The notes below the pieces were generated by a model. That model saw nothing but the letters and a program-made list of their open reading frames with translations. It did not search any database and had not been told where the DNA came from. Source: Nocardioides sp. GY 10113 (GTDB lineage: Bacteria; Actinomycetota; Actinomycetes; Propionibacteriales; Nocardioidaceae). Taken from it: a stretch of 64,000 nucleotides of DNA. The stretch is from positions 42,168-106,167 of the forward strand of contig NZ_STGK01000015.1 of NCBI RefSeq assembly GCF_004919105.1, read 5' to 3'. Below are positions 19,683-28,142 of this stretch, in pieces; positions within the stretch are counted from its first letter, which is position 1, and every line of letters starts with the position of its first letter. A program made the position numbers and the translations under genes.

Positions 19683-21089
19683 TCACAGCTCCGCCAGCGC
19701 GCTCTCGATCGCCCGGTGGAACGTCGGGTACGCGTAGATCATGGTGCGCAGCGTCTCGATCGGCACCTGGGCGTGCACGGCCGCCACCAGGAGGCCGATC
19801 ATCTCCCCGCCGCTGGGCCCCGCGGTGGTGGCACCGACCAGCACCCCACGCCCGGCGTCGGCGACCAGCTTCACCAGGCCGCTGTTGGCGGTGCCGTCCG
19901 GTCCCGGCCCGTGGATCCAGCCGCGCGAGGACGCGGTGAGGTCGGTGCGGCCGACGGCCACCTCGAGGCCGGCGGCGCGGGCCTGCGCCTCCGTCAGGCC
20001 GACCGCACCCACCTCGGGGTCGGTGAACGTCACCCGGCTGACCGCGCGGTAGTCGGCCCACGGCCCGTCCTCGCCGCGCAGGTCCCGCAGCGCCACCGCT
20101 GCCTGGTACATCGACATGTGCGTGAAGGCGCCCTCGCCGGTGATGTCGCCGATCGCCCACAGGCCCTCGCCCGCGCGCATCCGCTCGTCGACCGTCAGGA
20201 ACCGCGCGGCCGGGTCCAGCCCGACCGACTCCAGGCCCAGGTCGGCGAGGTTGCTGCGCCGCCCCGCCGCCACCAGGAGCGCCTCGCACGCCACCGTGTC
20301 GCCGTCGGTCTCGACCGAGAACACCCCGTCGGCGTGGCTGACCCGGGTCACCGTCGTACCGGCCCGGACGGTGATGCCGTCTGCGGAGAGCGCCGCGGCG
20401 ACGACCTCGGCGGCCTCCGGCTCCTCCGGGCCGAGGATCCGCGGTCCGGCCTCGAGCACGGTGACCTCGACGCCGAAGCGGGCGAAGGCCTGCGCCAGCT
20501 CGCAGCCGATCGCTCCCCCGCCCAGCACGGTGAGGCGGGCCGGCAGGTCGCGGACCCGCATCGCGTCCCGGTTGGTCCAGTACGGCGTCGCGGCCAGCCC
20601 CTCGATCGGCGGCACCGCGGGATCGGTGCCGGTGTTGAGCACCACCCCGCGCCGGGCGCGCAGCGTCACCGGGCCGCGGCCGGTCTCGACGACGACCTCA
20701 CCGGGGCCGGTCAGGCGCGCGGTGCCGCGGACGAACCGCGCGCCGGCCGACTCGAGCCGTTCGACGGCGACCCGGTCGTCCCAGTCGTCCGTCGCCTCCT
20801 CGCGGATCCGGCGGGCGACCGGCGCCCAGTCCGGAGCGACCTCGGCCGTGCCGGCCGTGCCGGCCACGCGACGAGCCTCGGCCAGCGTGTTGGCGGCGCG
20901 GATCATGATCTTCGACGGTATGCACCCGAAGTAGGGACACTCGCCGCCGACGAGGCGGCGGTCCACGGCGACGACCTCCAGGCCGTCCCGGGCGAGCTCG
21001 CCGGCGAGGTGCTCACCGCCCGGTCCGGTGCCGATCACGACCACGTCGACGGTCTGGGCGGGCGCCGCCGGGTCCGGGCTGTCGGGCAT
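19683..21089 (-). CDS. FAD-dependent pyridine nucleotide-disulfide oxidoreductase
   Basis: A 468-residue flavoprotein of the lipoamide dehydrogenase / mercuric reductase superfamily. Visible parts are the FAD loop VVIGTGPGGEHLAGELARDG, the redox-active disulfide GGECPYFGCIPSK near 48-60, the NAD(P) loop VLGGGAIGCELAQAF near 190, and AIGDITGEGAFTHMSMYQA near 315. The C-terminal dimer region reads IYAYPTFHRAIESA where lipoamide dehydrogenases have HAHPTxSE, so the usual catalytic His is replaced by Tyr. It may act as a different NAD(P)H-dependent disulfide or quinone reductase; the substrate is unknown. The gene is alone and probably leaderless. Confidence 0.88.
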   Translation of the reverse strand: MPDSPDPAAPAQTVDVVVIGTGPGGEHLAGELARDGLEVVAVDRRLVGGECPYFGCIPSKIMIRAANTLAEARRVAGTAGTAEVAPDWAPVARRIREEATDDWDDRVAVERLESAGARFVRGTARLTGPGEVVVETGRGPVTLRARRGVVLNTGTDPAVPPIEGLAATPYWTNRDAMRVRDLPARLTVLGGGAIGCELAQAFARFGVEVTVLEAGPRILGPEEPEAAEVVAAALSADGITVRAGTTVTRVSHADGVFSVETDGDTVACEALLVAAGRRSNLADLGLESVGLDPAARFLTVDERMRAGEGLWAIGDITGEGAFTHMSMYQAAVALRDLRGEDGPWADYRAVSRVTFTDPEVGAVGLTEAQARAAGLEVAVGRTDLTASSRGWIHGPGPDGTANSGLVKLVADAGRGVLVGATTAGPSGGEMIGLLVAAVHAQVPIETLRTMIYAYPTFHRAIESALAEL

Positions 21090-21101
21090 GACACGACAGT
21101 A
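21090..21101 (-). promoter_or_regulatory. Probable leaderless promoter -10 (TACTGT) of the FAD oxidoreductase
   Basis: On the minus strand TACTGT (21101-21096) is followed by six bases (CGTGTC) and the ATG. No Shine-Dalgarno sequence is present. Spacing is identical to that at def and rel. Confidence 0.5.
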
Positions 21102-21174
21102 CGGATCGGCGATGACTCAGGCCAGAGGCGCCGAGGTGAAGCGAGGTTGGCCGTTCGTGGCGCGGCCAGCGCAC

Positions 21175-21933
21175 CTAGTTGCCGCTGCCGGGCAGCCGGG
21201 GCAGGTGGTTCGGCGGCGCCGCCGGGGCCTTCCGCGGCTCCTCCCGCCGGGTGGCGGCCACGGTCGGGAGCACGTTGCCGGGCCGGGTGGCGCCGGTCGT
21301 CGGCACCCGCGTCGGCGTCGTCGTGGCGGTCGTGGCGGTCGTCGGCGGCGTGGTGCCGGTCGTGGCGGTCGTCGTGCCGGACGTCGGCCCCGTCGTCGGC
21401 GGGGTGATCGGCTCCGTGGTCGGCTCGGTCGTCGGCCCGGTCGTCGGCTCGGTCGTCGGCTCGGTCGTCGGCTCCGTCGTCGGCGGAGTGACCGGCTCCG
21501 TCGTCGGCTCGGTCGTCGGCTCGGTCGTCGGCGGAGTGACCGGCTCCGTCGTCGGCTCCGTCGTCGGCTCGGTCGTCGGCTCCGTGGTGACCGTGGACTC
21601 GGTCGGCGTGACCTCCTCGCACACCTCGTACTGCATGAACCACTGCCCGTTGCCGGAGCCGCCCTGCGAGACGAAGTAGGGCTCGTCGACCGCGTGCCCG
21701 CCGTGCACGGGCCCCTGAGGCTGGCCGTTCGTGAAGTTCCAGCCGTCGGCGTCCGGGGAGGGCGGCTGGTCGGTGGGGCCGCCGGTCCAGACGGCCAGGT
21801 AGACCGTGCACACCTCCTCGGCCGCCGCCGTGGGCAGGCTCCCCCGCGGGCCCACCGCACCGAGGAGCGCCGCGCCCAGCGCGACGACCACCGCGACGAC
21901 GGCCGCGAGTGTGATCAGGATCCGCCTACCCAC
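21175..21933 (-). CDS. Secreted protein with Thr/Pro/Glu repeat stalk, unknown function
   Basis: 252 residues, not recognised as a known family. An N-terminal signal or anchor helix (about residues 4-27) precedes a small domain with EVCTVYLAVWTGGPTD, QGGSGNGQWFMQYEVCEEV and two cysteines that probably form a disulfide. Residues about 108-205 are a low-complexity stalk of TTEP and VTPPTTEP repeats, then Thr-rich sequence, likely extended and possibly O-mannosylated. The C-terminus has no LPXTG motif and no second membrane helix. The start codon is GTG. Confidence 0.7.
   Translation of the reverse strand: MGRRILITLAAVVAVVVALGAALLGAVGPRGSLPTAAAEEVCTVYLAVWTGGPTDQPPSPDADGWNFTNGQPQGPVHGGHAVDEPYFVSQGGSGNGQWFMQYEVCEEVTPTESTVTTEPTTEPTTEPTTEPVTPPTTEPTTEPTTEPVTPPTTEPTTEPTTEPTTGPTTEPTTEPITPPTTGPTSGTTTATTGTTPPTTATTATTTPTRVPTTGATRPGNVLPTVAATRREEPRKAPAAPPNHLPRLPGSGN
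21405..21590. repeat. 12-bp tandem repeats coding TTEP units
   Basis: Imperfect tandem copies of a 12-base unit (gtcggctcsgtc on the plus strand, s = c or g) within the secreted-protein gene encode TTEP, interrupted twice by VTPP. Near-identical copies make this stretch prone to expansion or contraction by slippage. Confidence 0.8.
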
Positions 21934-22012
21934 GCCCTGATACTGACCGCTCGCCGCCCGGCCGTCTACACCGTCGGCGCCGGACGGCCGGAGCGACCGG
22001 CCGCGGCATGCC

Positions 22013-22046
22013 GAAGCCCCGCCCGCCGGGTGGCGGACGGGGCTTC
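22013..22046 (-). terminator. Strong hairpin terminator after nusB
   Basis: GAAGCCCCG (22013-22021) pairs with CGGGGCTTC (22038-22046), and inside it CCGCC pairs with GGCGG, giving a 9+5 bp stem with one mismatch and a 4-base loop. It lies 33 bases beyond the nusB stop and upstream of the Thr-rich secreted-protein gene. There is no U-tract, as is common in actinobacteria. Confidence 0.7.
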
Positions 22047-22079
22047 GTGACCGTGACGGGCGTCAGCCCGGGCCGGTGC

Positions 22080-22487
22080 TCAGACCAGGCTCTCCTTGCC
22101 GCGCTGGATCGCGCCCAGCACGCCGTTGACGAAGGCCGGCGACTCGTCGGTCGACAGGTCGGTGACCAGGCTCATCGCCTCGCTGACCGCGACCGCGTCG
22201 GGCACGTCCTCGGCGTACAGCAGCTCCCAGACACCGAGCCGGAGAACGTTGCGGTCGACCGCGGGCATCCGCTCGAGGGACCAGCCCTGCGCGAACTGGC
22301 GCAGCACCTCGTCGATCCGGGCCTGGTGGGCCACCACGCCCCGCACCAGCACCGCGGTGTAGGGGTTGGTCGGGGCGTTGCCCTCGGCGACCGCCCGCTC
22401 GAGGCCGTCCACCCCGCTCTCGCCGCGCAGGTCGGCGGCGAAGAGGAGGTCCAAGGCCCGCTTGCGGGCCTTCGTACGTGCGCTCAT
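22080..22487 (-). CDS. nusB: Transcription antitermination factor NusB
   Basis: RNA-binding protein of the rRNA antitermination complex (with NusE/S10). The 135-residue all-helical protein has the usual features: basic N-terminus SARTKARKRALDLLFAADLRG, RMPAVDRNVLRLGVWELLYA near 80-100, and INEA-type region VSEAMSLVTDLSTDESPAFVNGVLG split over the last 35 residues. It follows efp by nine bases in the conserved aroQ-efp-nusB order and ends at a strong hairpin. Confidence 0.97.
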   Translation of the reverse strand: MSARTKARKRALDLLFAADLRGESGVDGLERAVAEGNAPTNPYTAVLVRGVVAHQARIDEVLRQFAQGWSLERMPAVDRNVLRLGVWELLYAEDVPDAVAVSEAMSLVTDLSTDESPAFVNGVLGAIQRGKESLV

Positions 22488-22496
22488 CGGGTCCGA

Positions 22497-23060
22497 TCAG
22501 CCCTTGACGCGGCCGAGGTAGGAGGAGTCGCGGGTGTCGACCTTGACCTTCTCGCCCTGCTCGACGAAGAGCGGCACCTGGATCTCGTGGCCGGTCTCGA
22601 CGGTGGCGGGCTTGGTGCGGCCGGTGGCGGAGTCGCCGACCACGCCGGGCTCGGTGTAGGTGATCACGAGCTCGACGGAGGCGGGGAGCTCGATGAAGAG
22701 GACGCGGCCCTCGTTCATCGCCACGATCGCCTCGGCGTTCTCCAGCAGGAAGTTCTTCGCGTCGCCGACGATCTCGGGGGTGACCTCGATCTGGTCGTAG
22801 GTGTCGGTGTCCATGAAGACGTAGTTCGTACCGTCGTTGTAGAGGTACTGGTACGTGCGGCGGTCGACCGTGGCGGTCTCGACCTTGGTGCCGGCGTTGA
22901 AGGTCTTGTCGACGTTCTTGCCCGACTCCACGTTCTTGATCTTGGTGCGCACGAACGCCGGGCCCTTGCCGGGCTTCACGTGCTGGAACTCGACCACCTG
23001 CCAGAGCTGGCCGTCGATCTTCAGCACCATGCCGTTCTTCAGGTCGTTCGTGGTTGCCAT
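22497..23060 (-). CDS. efp: Elongation factor P
   Basis: Relieves ribosome stalling at polyproline motifs. The 187-residue protein shows the three beta-barrel domains: TTNDLKNGMVLKIDGQLWQV at the start, the tip loop HVKPGKGPAFVRTKIKN, where the modified or critical residue lies (KPGKG, Lys at the tip), and a C-terminal ETGHEIQVPLFVEQGEKV. The ATG has GGAGAAGA 11 bases upstream. It lies in a conserved group with nusB. Confidence 0.98.
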   Translation of the reverse strand: MATTNDLKNGMVLKIDGQLWQVVEFQHVKPGKGPAFVRTKIKNVESGKNVDKTFNAGTKVETATVDRRTYQYLYNDGTNYVFMDTDTYDQIEVTPEIVGDAKNFLLENAEAIVAMNEGRVLFIELPASVELVITYTEPGVVGDSATGRTKPATVETGHEIQVPLFVEQGEKVKVDTRDSSYLGRVKG

Positions 23061-23163
23061 GCGTTCGTCTTCTCCGATGCAGGGATGGGCGATGTCAAAG
23101 GTGCGTGCCGCACGGGGTCGGGCCCGGGGCGCGCGCGTGGGCCCGCACGCGAGCCAGCGAGCA

Positions 23164-23225
23164 AGTCTAGTCCGCTGAACCTGGATCCACCGATTCTCGG
23201 CTGCTACGCGGCGATCGGTGGATCC
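23164..23225 (-). promoter_or_regulatory. efp upstream region: TAGACT -10 and a 12-bp inverted repeat
   Basis: TAGACT (23169-23164, minus strand) is a likely -10 hexamer about 104 bases before the efp ATG. Upstream of it is a perfect inverted repeat, GGATCCACCGAT (23183-23194) and ATCGGTGGATCC (23214-23225), with a 19-base loop. A third copy of the core, GGATCCACCGG, sits at 23237-23247 inside the aroQ terminator loop, so the middle arm can pair with either neighbour. Confidence 0.45.
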
Positions 23226-23229
23226 GGGC

Positions 23230-23259
23230 GGGGCCGGGATCCACCGGTTCGCCGGCCCC
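23230..23259 (-). terminator. Terminator hairpin just after aroQ
   Basis: GGGGCCGG (23230-23237) pairs with CCGGCCCC (23252-23259) around a 14-base loop, two bases after the aroQ stop codon. It separates the aro genes from efp-nusB. Confidence 0.55.
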
Positions 23260-23261
23260 GG

Positions 23262-23693
23262 TCAGCCGGCCGCGAGGAACTCGAGCGCCTGCCGGTAGCC
23301 GTCGATGCCCTGCCCCGCGATCACGGTCGCCGCGTGCGGGGTGACCACCGAGGTGTGCCGGAACACCTCGGGACGCTGCCCCGGGTCGGAGATGTGCACC
23401 TCGACCAGCGGCGCGACGAGCTGCGCGCAGGCGTCGTAGAGGGCGTAGGAGTAGTGCGTCCAGGCGGCGGCGTTGAGCACCACCGGCGTCTGCTCGTCGG
23501 CGGCGTCGTTGAGCCAGTCCAGGAGGTCGCCCTCGTGGTTGGTCTGCCGGACCTCGACCTCGAGCCCGAGCTCGGCGCCCCAGCCCTCGCAGAGCTCGGC
23601 GAGCTCGTCGTACGTCGTGGCACCGTAGATCTCCGGCTGGCGCCGGCCCAGGCGACCCAGGTTGGGACCGTTGAGCACCAGCACCCGGGTCAC
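23262..23693 (-). CDS. aroQ: 3-dehydroquinate dehydratase, type II
   Basis: Third step of the shikimate pathway. The GTG at 23693 overlaps the aroB stop (GTGA) and gives a 143-residue protein beginning MTRVLVLNGPNLGRLG, the family start. Type II features are the catalytic Tyr in EIYGATTYDEL, the NAAAWTHYSYALYDA substrate loop, EVHISDPGQRPEVFRHTSV with the catalytic His, and the TVIAGQGIDGYRQAL C-terminus. It is the last gene of the aroC-K-B-Q run. Confidence 0.95.
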   Translation of the reverse strand: MTRVLVLNGPNLGRLGRRQPEIYGATTYDELAELCEGWGAELGLEVEVRQTNHEGDLLDWLNDAADEQTPVVLNAAAWTHYSYALYDACAQLVAPLVEVHISDPGQRPEVFRHTSVVTPHAATVIAGQGIDGYRQALEFLAAG

Positions 23694-24811
23694 CGGGACA
23701 CCGCCTCGAACGCGGCCCGGAGGTCGTCCTCCGACGGCCCGGCGAGCACGACCGGACGGGCGAGGTCCTCGAGGACCACGAACCGGATCACCGATCCGCG
23801 GGCCTTCTTGTCGACCGCCATCGCGGACAGCAGCTCCTCGAACGTCGCCTCCCCGCCGTACGACGTGGGCAGGCCCACGCGGGCCAGCACGCTGCGGTGC
23901 CGCTCGACCACGGCGGCGTCCAGTCCGCCGGTGCGGGCGGCCAGCTCGGCGACGTAGACGCACCCGATCGCCACAGCCTCGCCGTGGCGCAGCGCGTAGC
24001 CGGAGGCCCGCTCGATGGCGTGCCCGAGCGTGTGCCCGTAGTTGAGCGTCTCGCGCCCCGGGTGGGCCGCGCCGGCGGCTCCAGCGGTCTCCTTCAGGTC
24101 GCCGGCGACGACGTCGGCCTTGACCCGGATGGCGCGCTCGACCAGCTCGCGCAGCGCCGGGGAGTCGGCGGTGAGGTCGGCTGGATCGGTCGCCTCGACC
24201 AGGTCGAGGATCGCGGGATCGGCGATGAAGCCGGCCTTGATCACCTCGGCCAGTCCGGAGACGAGCTCCTCACGCGGGAGCGTGTCCAGCAGGGCGAGGT
24301 CGCAGAGCACGCCGACGGGCTCGTGGAAGGAGCCGACCAGGTTCTTGCCGACATCGGTGTTGATGCCGGTCTTGCCGCCGACCGCGGCGTCGACCATCGC
24401 GAGCAGCGTGGTCGGCACGTGCACCACGGCGACCCCGCGCAGCCAGGTGGCCGCCACGAAGCCGCCCAGGTCGGTGGTGGCACCCCCGCCGAGGGTGACC
24501 ACCACGTCGGAGCGGGTGAACCCCTCCTCGCCGAGCGCGTCCCAGCAGGCCGAGGCCGTCTCGGCGGTCTTGGCCTCCTCCCCGTCGGGGATCTGCAGCA
24601 CCGTGACGTCGTACTCCTCGGCGAGCGCCGGATAGGCGTCCAGCACCCGGTCGAGCAGGCCCTCGAGCGACTCCGGGCAGACGACGGCGACGCGCTGCGC
24701 GCCGGCAGGCAGCAGCGCGGGCAGCCGGTCGAGCGCGCCGTGACCGACCAGCACGTCGTACGGCGCGGCGGTGGCGACGGTGATGGTGGTCGGCGCGGGG
24801 TGGGTGCTCAC
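23690..24811 (-). CDS. aroB: 3-dehydroquinate synthase
   Basis: Makes the first carbocycle of the shikimate pathway from DAHP using NAD+ and a divalent metal. Family motifs include the NAD loop LGGGATTDLGGFVAATWLRG, TTLLAMVDAAVGGKTGIN, and the metal ligands of LNYGHTLGHAIE and LRHGEAVAIG. Length is 373 residues. The GTG start overlaps the aroK stop (GTGA). Confidence 0.98.
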   Translation of the reverse strand: MSTHPAPTTITVATAAPYDVLVGHGALDRLPALLPAGAQRVAVVCPESLEGLLDRVLDAYPALAEEYDVTVLQIPDGEEAKTAETASACWDALGEEGFTRSDVVVTLGGGATTDLGGFVAATWLRGVAVVHVPTTLLAMVDAAVGGKTGINTDVGKNLVGSFHEPVGVLCDLALLDTLPREELVSGLAEVIKAGFIADPAILDLVEATDPADLTADSPALRELVERAIRVKADVVAGDLKETAGAAGAAHPGRETLNYGHTLGHAIERASGYALRHGEAVAIGCVYVAELAARTGGLDAAVVERHRSVLARVGLPTSYGGEATFEELLSAMAVDKKARGSVIRFVVLEDLARPVVLAGPSEDDLRAAFEAVSR

Positions 24812-25341
24812 CGGGCGATCAGCTCCTGGATCTCGCGGGCCACGTCCTGCGGATCGCGGCCGTCGGTGTCGACGGTGTGGGAGGCGACGGAGTCGTAGAC
24901 CGGGGTGCGCTCCTCGAGCAGCGCCTTGATCCGGCCACGGACGTTGCCGAGCAGCAGCGGCCGGGAGGTGCCCAGGCCGACCCGCTTCACCGCGTCGGCC
25001 AGGCCGACCCGGAGGAACACCACGGCTCCGCCGGCGGCACGGTAGTCGGCGAGCAGCGCCCGGGTGCCGGGGTCGAGCACCGCTCCCCCGCCGAGCGAGA
25101 GAACGCCGTCGTGGTCGGCGAGCGCGGTCGCGACGGCAGCGCGCTCGAGCTCGCGGAACCGCTCCTCGCCGTCGCTGACGAAGATGTCGGCGACGCTCCG
25201 GCCGGCGCTCGTCTCTACGTCGGTGTCGGTGTCGCGGCCGGTGACGCCGAACGCCGAGGCGAGCAGCGCGCCGACGGTCGACTTGCCGGCGCCCATCGGG
25301 CCGACCAGGACGACCAGCGGCTGTCGGCCGGCCTGGCTCAC
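24808..25341 (-). CDS. aroK: Shikimate kinase
   Basis: Phosphorylates shikimate. The frame continues upstream into aroC, but the GTG at 25341 overlaps the aroC stop (GTGA) and yields MSQAGRQPLVVLVGPMGAGKST with the Walker A loop near residue 15; 177 aa. DTDTDVETSAGRSVADIF and LSLGGGAVLD are the shikimate-binding motifs, and TSRPLLLGNVRGRIKALLEE forms the lid. Confidence 0.97.
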   Translation of the reverse strand: MSQAGRQPLVVLVGPMGAGKSTVGALLASAFGVTGRDTDTDVETSAGRSVADIFVSDGEERFRELERAAVATALADHDGVLSLGGGAVLDPGTRALLADYRAAGGAVVFLRVGLADAVKRVGLGTSRPLLLGNVRGRIKALLEERTPVYDSVASHTVDTDGRDPQDVAREIQELIAR

Positions 25342-26516
25342 CGGTACCTCAGCGCGTCCAGGTACCCCTGGGCGTTTCGCCGCGTCTCGGCCACCGAGTC
25401 GCCGCCGAACTTCTCGATCACCGCGTCGGCCAGGACCAGGGCGACCATCGCCTCGGCCACGATGCCGGCCGCCGGGACCGCGCAGACATCCGAGCGCTGG
25501 TGGTGCGCGACGGACTCCTCGCCGGTGGCCAGGTCCACGGTGCGCAGGGCGCGCGGCACCGTGGCGATGGGCTTCATGGCGGCCCGGACCCGCAGCACCT
25601 CGCCGGTGGTCATGCCGCCCTCGGTGCCGCCGGAGCGGCCGGAGACCCGGCGCAGCCCCTCGTCGGTGGGGACGATCTCGTCGTGGGCCAGCGAGCCGGG
25701 CGTGGCGGCGAGCTCGAAGCCGTCGCCGACCTCGACCCCCTTGATCGCCTGGATGCCCATCAGCGCGCCGGCCAGGCGGGCGTCGAGGCGCCGGTCCCAG
25801 TGCACGTGCGAGCCGAGACCCGGCGGAAGGCCGTGCACGACGACCTCGACGACGCCGCCGAGGGTGTCGCCGTCCTTGTGGGCCTGGTCGATCCGCTCGA
25901 CCATCGCCTTCGAACCGTCGGCGTCGAAGCAGCGCACCGGGTCCTCGTCGAGCCGCGCGACGTCGTCGAGGGTGGGCAGCTCGGTGCCCGGGGTGCGCAC
26001 CCCGCCGATCTCCAGCACGTGCGAGACGACCGTGGCGCCCACGGTCTGCGCCAGGAAGTTGCTGGCCACCCGACCGAGGGCGACCCGGGCGGCGGTCTCG
26101 CGGGCGGAGGCGCGCTCCAGGATCGGGCGGGCGTCCTCGAAGTCGTACTTCTGCATGCCGGCGAGGTCCGCGTGGCCGGGCCGGGGCCGGGTCAGCGGGG
26201 CGTTGCGGGCCAGCGAGGCCAGCTCCTCGGGGTCGACCGGGTCGGCGGCCATCACCTTCTCCCAGCGGGGCCACTCGGTGTTGCCGACCTCGATGGCGAC
26301 CGGGCCGCCCTGGGACTCGCCGTGGCGGACGCCGCCGATGATCCGGACCTCGTCGGCCTCGAACTTCATCCGGGCGCCGCGTCCGTAGCCGAGGCGTCGG
26401 CGGGCGAGGGAGTCGGCGATGTCATCGGTCGTGATCTCCACGTGGGCCGGGAGGCCCTCCAGGATCGCGACGAGCGAGGGTCCGTGGGACTCCCCGGCAG
26501 TCAACCAGCGCAGCAT
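25338..26516 (-). CDS. aroC: Chorismate synthase
   Basis: Last step of the shikimate pathway, using reduced FMN as catalyst. The ATG at 26516 gives MLRWLTAGESHGPSLVAI, 392 residues. Signatures are GESHGPSLVAILEGLP, the NAPLTRPRPGHADLAGMQKY segment (about 118-137), and RSGGTEGGMTTGEVLRVRAA. It is the first of four shikimate genes joined by GTGA overlaps. The A24 peptidase gene lies 20 bases upstream, so both may share a transcript. Confidence 0.98.
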   Translation of the reverse strand: MLRWLTAGESHGPSLVAILEGLPAHVEITTDDIADSLARRRLGYGRGARMKFEADEVRIIGGVRHGESQGGPVAIEVGNTEWPRWEKVMAADPVDPEELASLARNAPLTRPRPGHADLAGMQKYDFEDARPILERASARETAARVALGRVASNFLAQTVGATVVSHVLEIGGVRTPGTELPTLDDVARLDEDPVRCFDADGSKAMVERIDQAHKDGDTLGGVVEVVVHGLPPGLGSHVHWDRRLDARLAGALMGIQAIKGVEVGDGFELAATPGSLAHDEIVPTDEGLRRVSGRSGGTEGGMTTGEVLRVRAAMKPIATVPRALRTVDLATGEESVAHHQRSDVCAVPAAGIVAEAMVALVLADAVIEKFGGDSVAETRRNAQGYLDALRYR

Positions 26517-26536
26517 GGGAGGAGTCTCCCACGGTG

Positions 26537-27253
26537 TCAGCCGGGGATCGGGACCTGTCCCAGGAGCACGCCGGCGAGCGCGCCCAGCGCGAGGAACGGA
26601 CCGAACGGGATGTGGCGCCTGATGGCGTTGCCCGCGCGACGCAGCGGCAGCAGCGCCACCGCGCCGAGCACCGCCGCCGCGAGCACCGACGCCACCACCG
26701 TCGGTACGCCGAACGGCCCGAGACCCAGCCCGAGCAGCGCGCCGAGGCGAACGTCGCCGAACGCCATGATCCGCGGGCTGGCCAGCCACAGCAGGCCGTA
26801 GTAGCCGCCCAGGCCGAGGAACCCCACCGCCCCGGCGACCAGCACCTCGGGCCGTCCGACGGCGGCGGCGCCCACCGCGACCAGGACCGCGACGATCGCG
26901 GCGGTGGGCCAGATCAGGCGCGAGGGGAGGTACCAGGTCACGTAGTCGACGACGGCCAGGGCACAGCAGACCGGCACCAGGACCAGCAGCCAGGTCAAGG
27001 CCCAGCTCCACCCGACGACGCCGCCGAGGAGCCCCGCGGCGAGCGTGCACGCGGCCGCGCAACCCCACGCCAGCCGTGGGCGCGAGGCGAGCTCGGCGTA
27101 GGGCACCTTGGCCGGGAAGTCGCCGGGATCCTCGTCCGGATCCGGCTCGGGCTCCGGCAGCGCGGCGATCATCCGCGGGACCAGCGTCCCACCGAACGTC
27201 CCCGCGGCGGCGCAGAGGGCCGCGGCCCCCAGGTGCCACTCCACGCCCGGCAA
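26537..27253 (-). CDS. A24-family prepilin-type peptidase, single domain
   Basis: Membrane aspartyl protease of 238 residues with several hydrophobic helices. Both catalytic aspartates are visible: CCALAVVDYVTWYLPSRL and IMAFGDVRLGALLGLGLG. The N-terminal zinc/N-methyltransferase domain of full PilD enzymes (CxxC pairs) is absent, as in actinobacterial and FppA-type peptidases. It would cleave type IV pilin-like or Tad/Flp prepilins, none of which are encoded in the window. The reading starts at a TTG next to the aroE stop; a GTG nine bases later is also possible. Confidence 0.88.
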   Translation of the reverse strand: MPGVEWHLGAAALCAAAGTFGGTLVPRMIAALPEPEPDPDEDPGDFPAKVPYAELASRPRLAWGCAAACTLAAGLLGGVVGWSWALTWLLVLVPVCCALAVVDYVTWYLPSRLIWPTAAIVAVLVAVGAAAVGRPEVLVAGAVGFLGLGGYYGLLWLASPRIMAFGDVRLGALLGLGLGPFGVPTVVASVLAAAVLGAVALLPLRRAGNAIRRHIPFGPFLALGALAGVLLGQVPIPG

Positions 27254-27254
27254 C

Positions 27255-28142
27255 CTACTGTGCCGCGGCGCGGCCCGCGGCCCGTTCGGCGAGAGCGCTC
27301 TCGCCGGCGGCGCGCATCGCGGCGCGCGGCGCGGCCCGCCCGGTGAAGGCCTCGAACTGCAGGTAGGCCTGGTGCAGCAGCAGGTCCAGGCCCGAGACCA
27401 GCGCGCCGCCGGCCGCCGCGGCCAACGGCGTCGGCCACGGGTCGTAGAGCACCTCGAAGAGCACCGGCGCGTCCGCGAACCGCGCGACCAGGGCCGGCTC
27501 CTGCGCCGCCGCCGGGATGGTGGAGACCACCACCTCGGCGGCGCCCCGGTCGCACCCGGCGAGGTCGGCGTGGGTCACCTCGGGGCGCCCCGGGTGCGCC
27601 GCGATGGCGGCCAGCGTCGGCGTGGCACGCCCGGCGTCACGGGCGGCCACCACGATCCGGCGAGCGCCGAGCTCGGCCAGCGCCAGGCCGGTGGAGGCCG
27701 CGGTCGCTCCCGCGCCGAGGATCACCGCGGTGTGCACCGGGCCGTCGTAGCGCTCGCGGATCGCAGCCACCGCGCCGGGCAGGTCGGTGTTGTCGGCTGC
27801 CCAGTCGGTCCCGTCGATGCGGAGCAGCGTGTTGGCGCCGCCGGCCAGCCGCGCCCGGTCGGTGCTGCTCGCGGCCAGCTCGAGCGCCTCGCGCTTGAGC
27901 GGCGCGGTGACCGACAGGCCACGCCAGTCGGGTCCGAGGCCGGCGAGCACCGCGGCCAGACCGCCCGCGGGCACCCGCACCGCGTCGTACGACGCGGAGA
28001 GGCCGAGGGCGGCGTAGCCGGCGCGGTGCAGGGTCGGCGACAGCGAGTGCGCGACCGGGTCCCCCAGCACCGCGCAGCGCGGAACGACCGGTCCGCCCCC
28101 GCGCTCCGCCCCGGGGTCCGACACGGGGTCAGGCGCCGGCAT
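27255..28142 (-). CDS. aroE: Shikimate dehydrogenase
   Basis: Reduces 3-dehydroshikimate with NADPH. The 295-residue protein has the substrate motif AVLGDPVAHSLSPTLHRAGY (about 24-43), the catalytic Lys in LSVTAPLKREAL, NTDLPG with the catalytic Asp, and the nucleotide loop VILGAGATAASTGLAL. Pro-Leu-Lys replaces the common Pro-His-Lys, keeping the lysine. The start overlaps the mltG stop by one base. Confidence 0.94.
   Translation of the reverse strand: MPAPDPVSDPGAERGGGPVVPRCAVLGDPVAHSLSPTLHRAGYAALGLSASYDAVRVPAGGLAAVLAGLGPDWRGLSVTAPLKREALELAASSTDRARLAGGANTLLRIDGTDWAADNTDLPGAVAAIRERYDGPVHTAVILGAGATAASTGLALAELGARRIVVAARDAGRATPTLAAIAAHPGRPEVTHADLAGCDRGAAEVVVSTIPAAAQEPALVARFADAPVLFEVLYDPWPTPLAAAAGGALVSGLDLLLHQAYLQFEAFTGRAAPRAAMRAAGESALAERAAGRAAAQ

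Noticed and set aside
21405..21590. Regular short repeats resembling a CRISPR array
   Set aside because: The repeats are 12 bp, have no unique spacers, and code TTEP units in frame.
21175..21933. Sortase-anchored surface protein
   Set aside because: There is no LPXTG motif and no C-terminal membrane helix, and no sortase gene in the window.
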